Assembly (NCBI RefSeq): GCF_017355985.1
Contig: NZ_JAFIQU010000002.1
Location: forward strand, 1-64,000
Length of the DNA: 64,000 nucleotides
From: Arenibaculum pallidiluteum
GTDB lineage: Bacteria > Pseudomonadota > Alphaproteobacteria > Azospirillales > Azospirillaceae
Reading direction: 5' to 3'
This document shows, in pieces, positions 48,227 through 58,419 of this stretch. Each line of letters begins with the position of its first letter. The stretch's first letter is position 1. A program made the position numbers and the translations under genes. Below the pieces are notes generated by a model, which was given only the letters and a program-made list of their open reading frames with translations, was not told the origin of the DNA and did not search any database.

Positions 48227-50620
48227 TCAGACGAGGACGATGTCCTCCGGCCGCACCGTGGTCCGCTCGAACCGGGCGAGCCGGACGGCCTCCTGGCCGG
48301 GCGCACCGGCCAGCAGGTGGCTGTCCGACCCGTCGAAGGCGATCCACACCCCCGCGCCACCACCTGTAATTCCTGCCATGGCGGTCTGGAAGGCGGCAAC
48401 GCCACCCTCGGACCTCAGCTCGACGTTCTTGACGGGGCCGGCGCCGGCGAGGCCGGGAAGTCGGTCGAGGACCACCGCGTCCATCCCGGACCGGAAGCCG
48501 AGAACCGCGTCCCCACCCTCGCCGAGGTCGCGGAAGACGATCCGGTCGGCGGCCGCCCCGGACCACAGCGTGATCACGTCGGCACCGCCGCCGCCCGTGA
48601 TCACGGACCCTCCGCCGACGACGTCCACGATATCGTCCCCGGCCGAGCCGATCAGGGCCTCGACGTTCTCGACGACGATCCGCGGCACGTCGGCGCCGAT
48701 CGCGATCTCGTCGAAGCCGGCCCCTCCCCGCAGGCGGTCGATGCCCGAGACGGTCAGGCGGTTTCCGCCATCGGGCAGCGCCGGCGCATCGGCCAGCGCC
48801 GCGGCCGTGGCCGCGGTGGTGGCCCGGAAATCGTTGGCGACGACCGAGCCCCCGCGAACGTCCCACCAACCGAACGCGCCGACCGAATCCTCGGCGAGCA
48901 GGTCCATGGCGCCGTCAAGGTTATAGTCGCCGATACCGACGACCTCGGCACCCGAGGGATCTGCGTCGCGGATCACGCCTGCCCCGACCGCGCCGGTGCC
49001 GTTCAGCGCCCATCGGACCACCCCGTAGTCCGGGCGCTGCCAAACGAGGTCCGCACGCCCGTCGCCGTTGGTGTCGCCGACCGCCGCGAGGCGCCAGCTC
49101 TCCGGGACCCCCGTGCCGACGACGCTGCTGACGAGAACGGAGGTTCCGGCCATCCGCCACACGGCGACGCTTCCATTCCCATGCCGGAACACGAGGTCCG
49201 CGCGCGCATCGCCATCGGCATCGGCGGCCGAGACAAGCTGCCATTGCAGGTCGCGAAGCTGCCCGAGCGACGCGTACTGGCGGACCGAGCCGGCGCCGTC
49301 CATGATCCAGGCGGCGAGCCCGCCATTGGGGTTCTGCATGATCAGGTCGGGACGGCGGTCGCCGTCGAGATCGGCTGTCCCACGGATGGTCCAGAAGGGG
49401 TCCCGCAGGGTCCCAATCACCTTCGTGGCCTCGACTGCGGCCCCGTTCATCGTCCACAGCGCAATTGTTCCGTCGCTGCGCTGGAACAGGATGTCGGCCC
49501 TGCCGTCGCCCGTGAGGTCGGCAGTACCAGCAACCTGCCAGCGGGGATCCCGCAGGGTGCTGACCACGGATTCTGCGTAGGTGCCGTTCGATCCGACCCG
49601 CCACAGGACGAGTGCTGCGTCCTCGCGGCGGAACAGCACGTCGGTGAGGCCGTTGCCGTCGAAGTCGCCTCCGATGCCACGGAAGGGACTGCCCGGCGCG
49701 CTGGAGGACCCGCCTGTCCCGCCGCCCGAGCCGCTGCCCACGGGGATGGCCAGCGTGCTGTCGATCCACCCAGCGAAGGACGAGATTCGCGTGTCGACAC
49801 CGAACTCGCCGAACGAGAAGTTGATGCCGGCGACCGCGTCGGTCGGCCCCCAATAGGTCATGCCGTAGGAGGTGATCCCGGCGATTCTGTTCCCGATGAA
49901 GACGGGACCCCCGGAATCGCCGCTGGTCGCCGACACCTCGCCAAGTCCGAGGCCGAGGTTGGATAGGCCGTAGTAGTGGCCGAAGGCATCCCGCTCCACC
50001 GTGCCGTCGTCGAAGTCGTAGGCGAGCTGCGTCCCCGCAGGATCGCCGTCGCCGACGAAGATCGACCCGAGCGCATCGTACCGGTTCAGCCCCTGCCGCT
50101 TCGTCGGAGCTCCCGTCCCTGAGGTGACGCGGCCGTTGGCGCCGGTGCCGGGCACCCCGTAGCCCACCCGCCTGACCGTCTGGCCGACTTCGTCCGTCCC
50201 GCGATGGATCTCGTAGCGCTCGGCGCCGGTTGGGGCCGGCGCCGCCAGCTCCACGATCGCGATGTCGTTGATCAGCCGGGAGGTGTCCCAGCCGGGATTG
50301 ATCCGCACCGTGTTGATGCCGATCAGGTGGCTTCCCGAGCTCATGTTGAAGATCACGTACGCGTTGCTGCCGGTCCAATGCTCCGCCACATGGGCCGCGG
50401 TGAGCACGTGCTGGCCTGTCGACAGCAGCGCCCCGCTTCCGTAGATCCCGCCGAAGGTGACCATCCCGACGCCGTCGTAGCCCGTGCCTGGGCTGACCAG
50501 GTAACGGGAATCGAACGCGTTGGCGGCGGATACCGAGACCAGGGGAAGGATCGTGCTCTGTGCCACGATGATGCCATGAATACGGGAGCGGGCGCAGGGA
50601 AGCGCAACCGCGGAACGCAA
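48227..50620 (-). CDS. Type I-secreted trypsin-like protease with FG-GAP propeller and RTX-like tail
   Basis: A 797-residue mosaic. A chymotrypsin-fold protease lies at about 45-290 with triad H77 (LTAAHVAEH), D119 (LINDIAIVEL) and S236 (SGDSGGPVF). Six FG-GAP/VCBS-type repeats of about 50 residues follow (DFDGNGLTDVLF, DLTGDGRADILF, DLDGDRRPDLIM, DADGDARADLVF, DTNGDGRADLVW, DYNLDGAMDLLA), suggesting a calcium-binding propeller. The tail has degenerate RTX nonapeptides (GGAGFDEI, GSAGDDIV, GGGGADVI) and an acidic-hydrophobic end (RPEDIVLV). No cleavable signal is seen, so type I secretion is expected. Start unclear: TTG 50620 or GTG 50566, neither with an SD. Confidence 0.85.
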   Translation of the reverse strand: MRSAVALPCARSRIHGIIVAQSTILPLVSVSAANAFDSRYLVSPGTGYDGVGMVTFGGIYGSGALLSTGQHVLTAAHVAEHWTGSNAYVIFNMSSGSHLIGINTVRINPGWDTSRLINDIAIVELAAPAPTGAERYEIHRGTDEVGQTVRRVGYGVPGTGANGRVTSGTGAPTKRQGLNRYDALGSIFVGDGDPAGTQLAYDFDDGTVERDAFGHYYGLSNLGLGLGEVSATSGDSGGPVFIGNRIAGITSYGMTYWGPTDAVAGINFSFGEFGVDTRISSFAGWIDSTLAIPVGSGSGGGTGGSSSAPGSPFRGIGGDFDGNGLTDVLFRREDAALVLWRVGSNGTYAESVVSTLRDPRWQVAGTADLTGDGRADILFQRSDGTIALWTMNGAAVEATKVIGTLRDPFWTIRGTADLDGDRRPDLIMQNPNGGLAAWIMDGAGSVRQYASLGQLRDLQWQLVSAADADGDARADLVFRHGNGSVAVWRMAGTSVLVSSVVGTGVPESWRLAAVGDTNGDGRADLVWQRPDYGVVRWALNGTGAVGAGVIRDADPSGAEVVGIGDYNLDGAMDLLAEDSVGAFGWWDVRGGSVVANDFRATTAATAAALADAPALPDGGNRLTVSGIDRLRGGAGFDEIAIGADVPRIVVENVEALIGSAGDDIVDVVGGGSVITGGGGADVITLWSGAAADRIVFRDLGEGGDAVLGFRSGMDAVVLDRLPGLAGAGPVKNVELRSEGGVAAFQTAMAGITGGGAGVWIAFDGSDSHLLAGAPGQEAVRLARFERTTVRPEDIVLV

Positions 50621-50955
50621 TCGCAGCTTGGATGGCCTGGGATTAATGGCTTGCTAACGGCCGGGACGGCAGCGCACCGTCATGCCGATTGCACGCGCCA
50701 AGCCCTGCGCGACCTCAGCACCGCCCAGGGATTGGCGGTGGAGCGGAACTCAACTATGGCACAGGCGATGTTCATGTCGCCCATGGGTCCGGGCAGCCGA
50801 GGCAAGTAGGCGGCAGGGAACCGGCTGCTCGCGCACCATGCCCGCGAAGAGCCCATCCGTGACCTTCTCAGCGCCGCAAGCTGGTGCAGGGCCAGCAGAA
50901 GCTGCTTGCCCTGCATGCCGATCAATCCGGGCGCATCGCGTCCCGGACAGCGCCC
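50621..50955. other. Intergenic region between protease and gmd
   Basis: 335 nt with no gene I can support. Frames on both strands (about 80-96 codons) have no SD or family resemblance and appear to be chance openings. The protease promoter should lie at the left side. Confidence 0.35.
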
Positions 50956-52056
50956 TCAATCGGCCCCGGTAAGGGCTCTTGCGAAGGGCGAGGCGACGGG
51001 ATCGATGCCGTTGCCCTTGGGATCCATGACGTGCAGGTCGCTGCGCACCATCTCCGCGACGAGATCGCGGAAGGACGTGCTGTGCGTCCAGCCCAGCCTG
51101 TCGCGAGCCTTGCTCGGGTCGCCCAGCAGAAGGTCGACCTCGGTCGGGCGGAAGTAGCGCGGGTCGATGCGCACCCGCACCGCCCCCGTCGCCGCGTCCA
51201 CCCCGGTCTCCTCGACACCCTCGCCCTGCCACACGATGCGCCGCCCGGTCTCCGCGAAGGCGAGCTCGACGAACTCGCGCACGCTGTGCGTCTCGCCCGT
51301 CGCCAGGACATAGTCGTCCGGCTGCGGCTGCTGCAGCATCCGCCACATGCCCTCGACATAGTCCCGCGCATGGCCCCAGTCGCGCTTGGCGTCCAGGTTG
51401 CCCAGGAACAAGGTCTCCTGAAGCCCGTGATGGATCGCCGCCACCGCCCGCGTGATCTTGCGCGTCACGAAGGTCTCGCCGCGCGTCGGCCCCTCGTGGT
51501 TGAACAGGATGCCGTTGGAGGCATGCATCCCGTAGGCCTCGCGGTAGTTCACCGTGATCCAGTAGGCATACAGCTTCGCTGCGGCATAGGGGCTGCGCGG
51601 GTAGAACGGTGTCGTCTCGCGCTGCGGCGTCTCCTGCACCTTGCCATAGAGCTCCGAGGTCGAGGCCTGGTAGAACCGGGTCTTGTCCTCGCGCTTCAGG
51701 ATCCGGATCGCCTCGAGCAGGCGCAGCGTCCCGAGCCCGTCGGCATTGGCGGTGTATTCCGGCGTCTCGAAGCTGACCTGCACGTGGCTCTGGGCCGCGA
51801 GGTTGTAGATCTCGTCGGGCTGGGTCTCCTGGACCAGGCGGATCAGGTTGGTCGCGTCCGTCAGGTCGCCGTAATGCATCAGGAAGCGCACGCCGGCCTC
51901 GTGCGGGTCCCGGTACAGGTGCTCGACACGGCCCGTGTTGAACGACGACGAGCGCCGCTTCACCCCGTGCACCGTGTAGCCCTTCCCCAGAAGGAGCTCC
52001 GCAAGATACGCACCGTCCTGTCCCGTGATGCCCGTAATCAGCGCTGTCTTCGACAC
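50956..52056 (-). CDS. gmd: GDP-mannose 4,6-dehydratase
   Basis: A 366-residue SDR that converts GDP-D-mannose to GDP-4-keto-6-deoxy-D-mannose. The start [60 protein letters not shown], the catalytic Y-A-A-A-K ([12 protein letters not shown]), [15 protein letters not shown] and [16 protein letters not shown] are all diagnostic. The GTG at 52056 gives the standard N-terminus (SKTALITG). It is divergent from fcl, the next enzyme in GDP-L-fucose synthesis, across 198 nt. Confidence 0.97.
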   Translation of the reverse strand: MSKTALITGITGQDGAYLAELLLGKGYTVHGVKRRSSSFNTGRVEHLYRDPHEAGVRFLMHYGDLTDATNLIRLVQETQPDEIYNLAAQSHVQVSFETPEYTANADGLGTLRLLEAIRILKREDKTRFYQASTSELYGKVQETPQRETTPFYPRSPYAAAKLYAYWITVNYREAYGMHASNGILFNHEGPTRGETFVTRKITRAVAAIHHGLQETLFLGNLDAKRDWGHARDYVEGMWRMLQQPQPDDYVLATGETHSVREFVELAFAETGRRIVWQGEGVEETGVDAATGAVRVRIDPRYFRPTEVDLLLGDPSKARDRLGWTHSTSFRDLVAEMVRSDLHVMDPKGNGIDPVASPFARALTGAD

Positions 52057-52254
52057 GTCCTGTTTCCCTTCAAACCCCGCCGACGCACCCGAAACACCAC
52101 CCGGACGCGCGACTGCGCACCATAACCGCCCGCCCGGGCCCCTTCCAGGGCGTTTCGGGTACAAAAATCGGACACAACGCATCGGCAGGTCTGGCGCTTG
52201 CCCTTCCGCGAGCACGCCCCTAAGAACAGAACCAAGTTCTGTATGGAGACCTTT

Positions 52255-53226
52255 ATGTCCACCGCTGCCGAAACCTTCGACCTCCGGGGCCGGCGTGTCT
52301 GGGTCGCCGGCCACCGCGGCATGGTCGGTTCGGCCCTCGTCCGCCGCCTTGCGCGGGAGCATTGCGAGATCCTGACCGCGGACCGCCAAGCGGTCGACCT
52401 GCGCCGGCAGGCCGATGTCGAAGCGTGGATGGACGCGCACCGCCCGGACGCGATCGTGCTGGCCGCGGCGCGTGTCGGCGGGATCCTCGCCAACGACCGG
52501 CATCCCGCCGAGTTCCTCTACGACAATCTCGCCATCGAGGCGAACGTGATCCACGCCGCCTGGCGGGCCGGCGTGCGCAAGCTGCTGTTCCTGGGATCAT
52601 CCTGCATCTACCCGAAGCTCGCCCCGCAGCCCCTGCAGGAGAGCGCGCTTCTGACAGGCCCGCTCGAGCCGACCAACGAATGGTACGCCATCGCCAAGAT
52701 CGCCGGCATCAAGCTGTGCCAGGCGTATCGCCGCCAGTACGGCTGCGACTTCATCTCGGCGATGCCGACCAACCTCTACGGCGTCGGGGACAATTTCGAC
52801 CTGGCCGGCAGCCACGTCCTGCCGGCGCTGATGCGCAAGATCCACACGGCCCGGGAGACCCGCGCCCCGACCGTCGAGATCTGGGGATCCGGCACGCCGC
52901 TGCGCGAGTTCCTGTTCGTCGACGACCTCGCCGACGGCCTGGTCTTCCTGCTCCGCAACTACTCGGGGGAGGAGCACGTGAATATCGGGACCGGTTCCGA
53001 GGTCACGATCCGGGATCTGGCCCGGACCATCGCCGAGGTGGTGGGCTGGACCGGAGAGTTTGTCTTCGACACCTCCAAGCCGGATGGAACCCCGCGCAAG
53101 CTGATGGACGTCTCGCGCATGGCCCGCATGGGCTGGACCGCCAGGACCGAGCTGCGCGCCGGCATCGAGGCGACCTATCGCTGGTATCTCGAGACCACGC
53201 CCGAGACCGTGCGCGGCCACGGATGA
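52255..53226 (+). CDS. fcl: GDP-L-fucose synthase
   Basis: A 323-residue SDR that epimerises and reduces GDP-4-keto-6-deoxymannose to GDP-L-fucose. It has [58 protein letters not shown], the catalytic Y-A-I-A-K ([15 protein letters not shown]), [13 protein letters not shown] and [19 protein letters not shown]. The ATG at 52255 has GGAGA 6 nt upstream, and other in-frame ATGs lie upstream without one. The FkbM methyltransferase follows 61 nt downstream on the same strand. Confidence 0.97.
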   Translation: MSTAAETFDLRGRRVWVAGHRGMVGSALVRRLAREHCEILTADRQAVDLRRQADVEAWMDAHRPDAIVLAAARVGGILANDRHPAEFLYDNLAIEANVIHAAWRAGVRKLLFLGSSCIYPKLAPQPLQESALLTGPLEPTNEWYAIAKIAGIKLCQAYRRQYGCDFISAMPTNLYGVGDNFDLAGSHVLPALMRKIHTARETRAPTVEIWGSGTPLREFLFVDDLADGLVFLLRNYSGEEHVNIGTGSEVTIRDLARTIAEVVGWTGEFVFDTSKPDGTPRKLMDVSRMARMGWTARTELRAGIEATYRWYLETTPETVRGHG

Positions 53227-53287
53227 GGCCGAAGCCCCGGACGGCGGCCGGACCGGATATGAAACGAGCTGCGAGGCTGCCGAAGGA

Positions 53288-54103
53288 ATGACGACCTCCG
53301 CCCCGATCCCCCTGCAGGTCCAGGGCCTCGGCCGGTCTCTAGCGATGCGGGTGCACGACCGGACCGACATCTTCGTGTCGGCGAGCATCCGGCAGCACGG
53401 ATACTGGGAGCCGCAGGAGACTCTGGCCTTCTGCAACGCCGTCCAGCCGGGCATGACCGTCGTCGATATCGGCGCGAACATCGGCTACTACACGATCCTG
53501 GCGGCGGCGCGGGTCGGCGCCTCCGGGCGCGTCTTCGCCTTCGAGCCGGATCCCGTCAACGCGGCGCTGCTCCGCGAGAACGTGGCGCTGAACCAGCTCG
53601 ACAACGTCCAGGTCATCGAGGCGGCGATCGGCGCCGATGACGGAGTTCTCCCGCTTCACATCAGCCCGACGAACCTCGGCGACCACCGGCTCTACGACAC
53701 GGGCGAGGTGCGCGAGGTCCGGCAGGTGGCCGTGCGCTCGCTGGACCGCTTCCTGCGGGCCGGGGCGCTGGTGCCCGGCCTCGTCAAGATCGACACGCAG
53801 GGCTTCGAGCCCGTTATCTTCGGCTCGCTCCTGCCCTGGTGTCGCGCGACCGGCCACTGGCCCACGATCTTCTCGGAATTCTGGCCCTACGCCATCGAGA
53901 GGGCGGGCGGCTCATACGTCGCCTTCCTGGAGATGCTCCACGAGGCCAATCTCGACTACTGGCTGATCCTCGAGGAATCCCGGCGCGCCGTGCCGCTCCA
54001 TATCTCCGAGATGCTGCGCCTCTCCCAGGCGGGCTACCGCGAGGCCGCGAACAACGACTTCGCCTTCAACTTCATAGCCCGCAAGCCCCGTTTCCGGGCA
54101 TGA
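53288..54103 (+). CDS. FkbM family methyltransferase
   Basis: A 271-residue SAM-dependent enzyme of the FkbM family, which O-methylates sugars and other small molecules. It has GMTVVDIGANIGYYTILAAARVG (motif I), VFAFEPDPVNAALLRENV, LDRFLRAGALVPGLVKIDTQGFEPVIFG in outline and IFSEFWPYAIERAGGSY. In glycan loci such enzymes often methylate a terminal fucose or rhamnose; the location after fcl suggests fucose, by inference. It lies downstream of fcl and is convergent with the next GT4 gene. Confidence 0.9.
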   Translation: MTTSAPIPLQVQGLGRSLAMRVHDRTDIFVSASIRQHGYWEPQETLAFCNAVQPGMTVVDIGANIGYYTILAAARVGASGRVFAFEPDPVNAALLRENVALNQLDNVQVIEAAIGADDGVLPLHISPTNLGDHRLYDTGEVREVRQVAVRSLDRFLRAGALVPGLVKIDTQGFEPVIFGSLLPWCRATGHWPTIFSEFWPYAIERAGGSYVAFLEMLHEANLDYWLILEESRRAVPLHISEMLRLSQAGYREAANNDFAFNFIARKPRFRA

Positions 54104-54165
54104 GCACGCCGCCCCCGGATCGGGACCTTCGGCTTCCGCTCGATCGCGTCGAAGATCCTGAGGAT

Positions 54166-55443
54166 CTAATGCGAGATCCACACCGGGCTCTGAGCCGCCG
54201 GGACGCCGCTGGCAATCGGCGGCGACTCCAACGCCCTGGCGAAGGCGGTCAGGCCGCAGCGCTCGGCGATGGCGGCGCTGCCCGCCTCGCCCAGGCGCCG
54301 CCGCGTCTCGAAATCCGCAGCGAGCCGCCTCAGCCATGCCGCGGCATGACCGGTATCGGGCTCGGCCCAGTGGCTGCCGTCCCCGTAGATCGCCTCGGGA
54401 TCCGCGACGGGAACGAGGCAGTGCTCGACGAGGGCGGCGCTGCCGTCCGGCATAAAGTCCAGGTTGCCGGACCAGGCCGTCGCGACGACCGGGATCCCGA
54501 GCTGCATCGCCTCCGCCAGCACGAGCCCGAAGCCCTCCGAGCGGTGCAGCGACAGCAGCACGTCCGAGCAGGCCATCAGGGCCGTCAGCTCCGCGTCGGG
54601 CAGATCGCCGCGCAGCACCGCGATGTCCGGCCCGGCGCCGCCCGCCTGGGCAAGGACCCCGTCCAGCCACGGCAGCGGACCTTCGCCCCCGATCTTCAGC
54701 ACAAGGACGGCGCCCGGCCGCCCGCCGAAGGCCTCCCGGAAGGCCCGGATGGTTCCCAGGGGATTCTTCCGCTCGATCCCCGAGGCGGGATGAAAGGCCG
54801 TCAGGGCCACGAAATCCTGCTCCCGCAGGCCGAACGCGGCGCGGCCGAGGGCAGCACGCCCGGGCTGCGCGATGGCGACCGGATGCGGCACGACCCGGAC
54901 GGGTTTCTCGGTCGCCGCGGCGATCGCAGCGGCGCTGAAGGCCGACGGCGTCCAGACCTCGTGCAGATGGACAAGAGCAGGAAGCCAGGCAGCAGGGAGC
55001 ACCGGCAGTTCCCACGCCCAGTAGCCGACGATGCGCCGCCCCCTGATCCGGCGACGCCCGAGCGCCGCCAGGGCATGGCGCAGGTTGGGAGCGTTGAGAT
55101 GCACGATCACCGGGCCGCGCGGCGGAGGGGCTCCCGCCTCGCGCGCGGTCCAGCGCGGAGCGGGCAGACCGGGATCGGGGTCATGGAACAGCGCGGTCAG
55201 GTCGGCGGCCTCGGGGCACCGGCCGAGCGCGCGAAAGGCTTCCCCCTGCAGGCGCGCGCCGCGCCCGAGGCCGGTCGGGCTGCGCAGCAGCCCCGCGACG
55301 GTGGGGCTCCCGTCGCCGGGCGGCGATCCGGCCGCGCGCGGCACCACAATGTCAAGCGCAAGGCCGAGCAGGCGCCGGCGCAGGCCCGGCGGGCAGCCAA
55401 GCCAGAGGCGGCGCGCCAGGGCCGCTGGTGTTATGGAGACCAA
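54166..55443 (-). CDS. Family 4 glycosyltransferase (paralogue of the one at 46925)
   Basis: A 425-residue GT-B enzyme with VAGLLRSPTGLGRGARLQ, IVHLNAPNLRHALAALG, IVGYWAWELPVLPAAWL, SGIERKNPLGTIRAFREAFGG, the E-x7-E motif in HRSEGFGLVLAEAM and VVATAWSGNLDFMPDG. The same blocks occur in the enzyme at 46925. It follows rfbA by 19 nt, so it is probably cotranscribed with the rhamnose genes and may be a rhamnosyltransferase; that is inference. The frame opens with TTG at 55443 without a clear SD. Confidence 0.88.
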   Translation of the reverse strand: MVSITPAALARRLWLGCPPGLRRRLLGLALDIVVPRAAGSPPGDGSPTVAGLLRSPTGLGRGARLQGEAFRALGRCPEAADLTALFHDPDPGLPAPRWTAREAGAPPPRGPVIVHLNAPNLRHALAALGRRRIRGRRIVGYWAWELPVLPAAWLPALVHLHEVWTPSAFSAAAIAAATEKPVRVVPHPVAIAQPGRAALGRAAFGLREQDFVALTAFHPASGIERKNPLGTIRAFREAFGGRPGAVLVLKIGGEGPLPWLDGVLAQAGGAGPDIAVLRGDLPDAELTALMACSDVLLSLHRSEGFGLVLAEAMQLGIPVVATAWSGNLDFMPDGSAALVEHCLVPVADPEAIYGDGSHWAEPDTGHAAAWLRRLAADFETRRRLGEAGSAAIAERCGLTAFARALESPPIASGVPAAQSPVWISH

Positions 55444-55462
55444 GGACGATCCGGGTGGGCGG

Positions 55463-56335
55463 TCAGATCTCGTCGCGGACGATCCGCATCAGGTACTGCC
55501 CATATTCGGTCTTCAGCAAGGGACGGGCAAGCCTCTCCAGCGCGTCCTTGCCGATGAAGCCGGACCGGAAGGCGACCTCCTCGATGCAGGCGATCTTGAG
55601 GCCCTGCCGCTGCTCAAGGGTGTGGACGAACTGGCCGGCCTCGAGAAGGCTGTCATGGGTTCCGGTATCGAGCCAGGCATAGCCGCGGCCCAGGCGCTCG
55701 ACTTCCAGCATCCCTTCCGCGAGATAGCGGCGATTGACGTCCGTGATCTCCAGTTCGCCGCGGGGCGACGGCCTGACCTCGGCCGCGTAGTCGGCCACGC
55801 GCCCGTCATAGAAATACAGACCCGTCACGGCGTAGTTGGAGCGTGGCCGCGCAGGCTTCTCCTCGAGGCTGAGCGCGCGTCCATGCGCGTCGAACTCGAC
55901 GACGCCGTAGCGCTCGGGATCGCGCACGGGATAGGCAAAGACCAGCGCGCCACGGTCGAGCTGGGCTGCGCGGCGCAGCTTCAGCTCGAACTGGTGGCCG
56001 TAGAAAATGTTGTCGCCGAGGATCAGGCAGCAGGGCTGCCCTGCGATGAAGTCGCGTCCGATCACGAAGGCCTGCGCCAGCCCCTCGGGGCGCGGCTGGA
56101 CCTCGTAGCGGATGCTGATGCCCCACTGGCTGCCGTCGCCCAGGAGCGCGCGGAACGGCTCGCGATCCTGCGGCGTCGTGATCACCAGGATGTCCCGGAT
56201 CCCCGCCAGCATCAGCACGGAGAGCGGGTAGTAGATCATCGGCTTGTCGTAGACCGGCAGGAGCTGCTTGCACACCGCCAGAGTGACCGGGTGCAGGCGC
56301 GTTCCCGCCCCTCCGGCCAGGATGATGCCCTTCAC
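55463..56335 (-). CDS. rfbA: Glucose-1-phosphate thymidylyltransferase
   Basis: A 290-residue enzyme that makes dTDP-glucose from dTTP and glucose-1-phosphate, the first step of dTDP-L-rhamnose synthesis. It has [57 protein letters not shown] and [14 protein letters not shown]. The GTG at 56335 overlaps the rfbD stop by 4 nt, and a natural N-terminus (VKGIILAGG) follows. Operon order is rfbB, rfbD, rfbA, GT4. Confidence 0.97.
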   Translation of the reverse strand: MKGIILAGGAGTRLHPVTLAVCKQLLPVYDKPMIYYPLSVLMLAGIRDILVITTPQDREPFRALLGDGSQWGISIRYEVQPRPEGLAQAFVIGRDFIAGQPCCLILGDNIFYGHQFELKLRRAAQLDRGALVFAYPVRDPERYGVVEFDAHGRALSLEEKPARPRSNYAVTGLYFYDGRVADYAAEVRPSPRGELEITDVNRRYLAEGMLEVERLGRGYAWLDTGTHDSLLEAGQFVHTLEQRQGLKIACIEEVAFRSGFIGKDALERLARPLLKTEYGQYLMRIVRDEI

Positions 56336-57231
56336 GATGCCGCCACCCGCTCGGGGCAGAGTACGTCCATGGCCGCGGCCAGCCCCGCCCGCCAGTCGGC
56401 GGGCGCGATCCCGTAGGCTAAGCCGATATGGCTGCAGTCCAGGCGGGAATTCGCCGGTCGCCGGGCCCGGACGGGATATTCCGCGGTCGAAATCGGACGG
56501 AGCCGCGGGGCGGGAGCGCCGGTCCGCCGCTCGGCCTCGGTGAAGATGGCCTGGGCGAAGCCGAACCAGGTGGTCGCCTCGCGTCCCGTGAAATGGAAGG
56601 TTCCCCACCTGGCGGAGCCATCCCGCACCGCCATGGCCACCCGCAGGACGGCGCGCGCGATATCGGTGGCAGGCGTGGGGCAGCCGACCTGGTCGGCGAC
56701 GATCGCGAGCTCCGGGCGCTGGGTGCCCAGGCGCAGCATCGTCTTCACGAAGTTCGCGCCATGGGACGCGAAAACCCAGGACGTCCGCAGGATCACGTGT
56801 CTGTCCAGCGTCCCTGCCACCGCCATCTCGCCGGCGAGCTTGCTGGCGCCGTAGACGTTCAGCGGACAGGGAGCGTCCGCCTCGTCATAGGGCATGGGCT
56901 TGCTGCCGTCGAAGACGTAATCCGTGGAGATGTGCACGAGCGGACGGCCCGCGCGGGCGCAGGCGCGCGCCAGGAACAGCGGCCCATCCCGGTTCACCGC
57001 GAAGGCCAATCCGGGCTCGTCCTCGGCGCGGTCGACTGCGGTATAGGCCGCTGCGTTCACCACCAGATCCGCGGGATGCCGCTCGATCGCGGCCGCGACC
57101 ACCTCGGGGTCCGCAAGGTCGGCCTCGACCCGCGACAGCGCGGTGACGGCAACGCCGGGACCATTCAACCCGGCCAGCGCGTCCCCGACCTGCCCCGAGC
57201 GTCCGAAGACCAGGATCCGCATGGGGGCCAT
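56332..57231 (-). CDS. rfbD: dTDP-4-dehydrorhamnose reductase
   Basis: A 299-residue SDR that performs the last NADPH-dependent reduction to dTDP-L-rhamnose. It has [49 protein letters not shown], the catalytic Y-G-A-S-K ([12 protein letters not shown]) and [20 protein letters not shown]. The ATG at 57231 lies 2 nt after the rfbB stop, giving translational coupling; the ATG at 57222 (RILVFG) is also possible. Confidence 0.96.
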   Translation of the reverse strand: MAPMRILVFGRSGQVGDALAGLNGPGVAVTALSRVEADLADPEVVAAAIERHPADLVVNAAAYTAVDRAEDEPGLAFAVNRDGPLFLARACARAGRPLVHISTDYVFDGSKPMPYDEADAPCPLNVYGASKLAGEMAVAGTLDRHVILRTSWVFASHGANFVKTMLRLGTQRPELAIVADQVGCPTPATDIARAVLRVAMAVRDGSARWGTFHFTGREATTWFGFAQAIFTEAERRTGAPAPRLRPISTAEYPVRARRPANSRLDCSHIGLAYGIAPADWRAGLAAAMDVLCPERVAAS

Positions 57232-57233
57232 GC

Positions 57234-58310
57234 TCAGACGGGCTCCAGCTCGGCGACGGCGGGCGCGGCGCCGAGGCGCGCGCCGTCGTAGCGCTCGCCG
57301 CGGATCTCGCGCCACCAATCCTCGTTATCGAGATACCAGCGGACCGTCTGCAGCAGCCCGCTCTCGAAGGTCATGCGGGGCCGCCAGCCGAGCTCGTCCT
57401 GGATCTTCGTGGCATCGATCGCGTAGCGCTGGTCATGCCCGGGCCGGTCCTCGACGAAGACGATCTGCGAGCGGCGCGACGGACCGGCCGACGGGCGCAG
57501 GGCGTCCAGCACGTCGCAGATCGTCCGCACCACGTCGAGGTTCCGGCGCTCGCTGTCGCCGCCGATGTTGTAGGTCTCGCCCAGACGTCCGCGGGTCAGC
57601 ACGGTCCACAGCGCCCGCGCGTGATCGTCCACGTGGAGCCAGTCGCGTATGTTCTCGCCGCGCCCATAGACCGGCAAGGGTTTGCCCTCATACCCGTTGA
57701 TGGTCATCAACGGGATGAGCTTCTCCGGAAACTGATAGGGGCCGTAGTTGTTCGAGCAGTTGCTCGTCACGGTGGGCAGGCCGAAGGTGTGGTGCCATGC
57801 CCGGACGAGGTGATCGGAGCTGGCCTTGCTCGCGGAATAGGGCGAATTCGGCGCATAGGCCGTCGTCTCGGTGAAGCGCCCATCGGGCCCCAGCGAGCCG
57901 TAGACCTCGTCCGTCGAGACGTGGTGGAAGCGGAAGGCCGCGCGCCGCGCCGGGTCGAGCCCGCGCCAATAGGCCAGCGACGTCTCCAGCAGCGTGTAGG
58001 TGCCCACGATGTTCGTCTCGATGAAGGCCGCCGGCGCATCGATCGAACGGTCGACATGGGATTCCGCGGCGAGGTGCATCACGGCATCGGGCCGATGCTC
58101 GGCGAAGACCCGGTCGAGGCCGGCGCGGTCGCAGATGTCCACGCGCTCGAACCGGTAGCCGGGATGCGTCTCCACCGATGCCAGAGCAGCCGGGCTCGCC
58201 GCATAGGTGAGCTTGTCGACGTTCACCACCTGGACCTTGGCCTCGCGCAGGAGGAACCGGACCAGGGCCGAGCCGATGAAGCCGGAACCACCCGTCACCA
58301 GGATCTTCAA
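57234..58310 (-). CDS. rfbB: dTDP-glucose 4,6-dehydratase
   Basis: A 358-residue SDR that makes dTDP-4-keto-6-deoxyglucose. It has [59 protein letters not shown], the catalytic Y-S-A-S-K ([15 protein letters not shown]) and [16 protein letters not shown]. The TTG at 58310 has AGGAAG about 6 nt upstream and gives the usual N-terminus. The next gene upstream ends 110 nt away, so a promoter may lie between. Confidence 0.97.
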   Translation of the reverse strand: MKILVTGGSGFIGSALVRFLLREAKVQVVNVDKLTYAASPAALASVETHPGYRFERVDICDRAGLDRVFAEHRPDAVMHLAAESHVDRSIDAPAAFIETNIVGTYTLLETSLAYWRGLDPARRAAFRFHHVSTDEVYGSLGPDGRFTETTAYAPNSPYSASKASSDHLVRAWHHTFGLPTVTSNCSNNYGPYQFPEKLIPLMTINGYEGKPLPVYGRGENIRDWLHVDDHARALWTVLTRGRLGETYNIGGDSERRNLDVVRTICDVLDALRPSAGPSRRSQIVFVEDRPGHDQRYAIDATKIQDELGWRPRMTFESGLLQTVRWYLDNEDWWREIRGERYDGARLGAAPAVAELEPV

Positions 58311-58419
58311 GGGAGCTTCCTTTCGATGGAGGTATCCTCGGAGAGGATGCCAGAGCGCGCCGCCGAATGGCGAGGCATCTTTCGGTCGTGGTAATACGCA
58401 GGAATAGGACGAGACTTGC

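Noticed and set aside
50680-50925. 81-codon minus-strand frame between protease and gmd
   Set aside because: No SD and no recognisable features; several frames are open here by GC bias.
57697-57710. Second perfect FNR-like palindrome TTGAT-GGTC-ATCAA
   Set aside because: It lies inside rfbB and encodes the conserved residues PLMTING, so codon constraints explain it; no promoter context.
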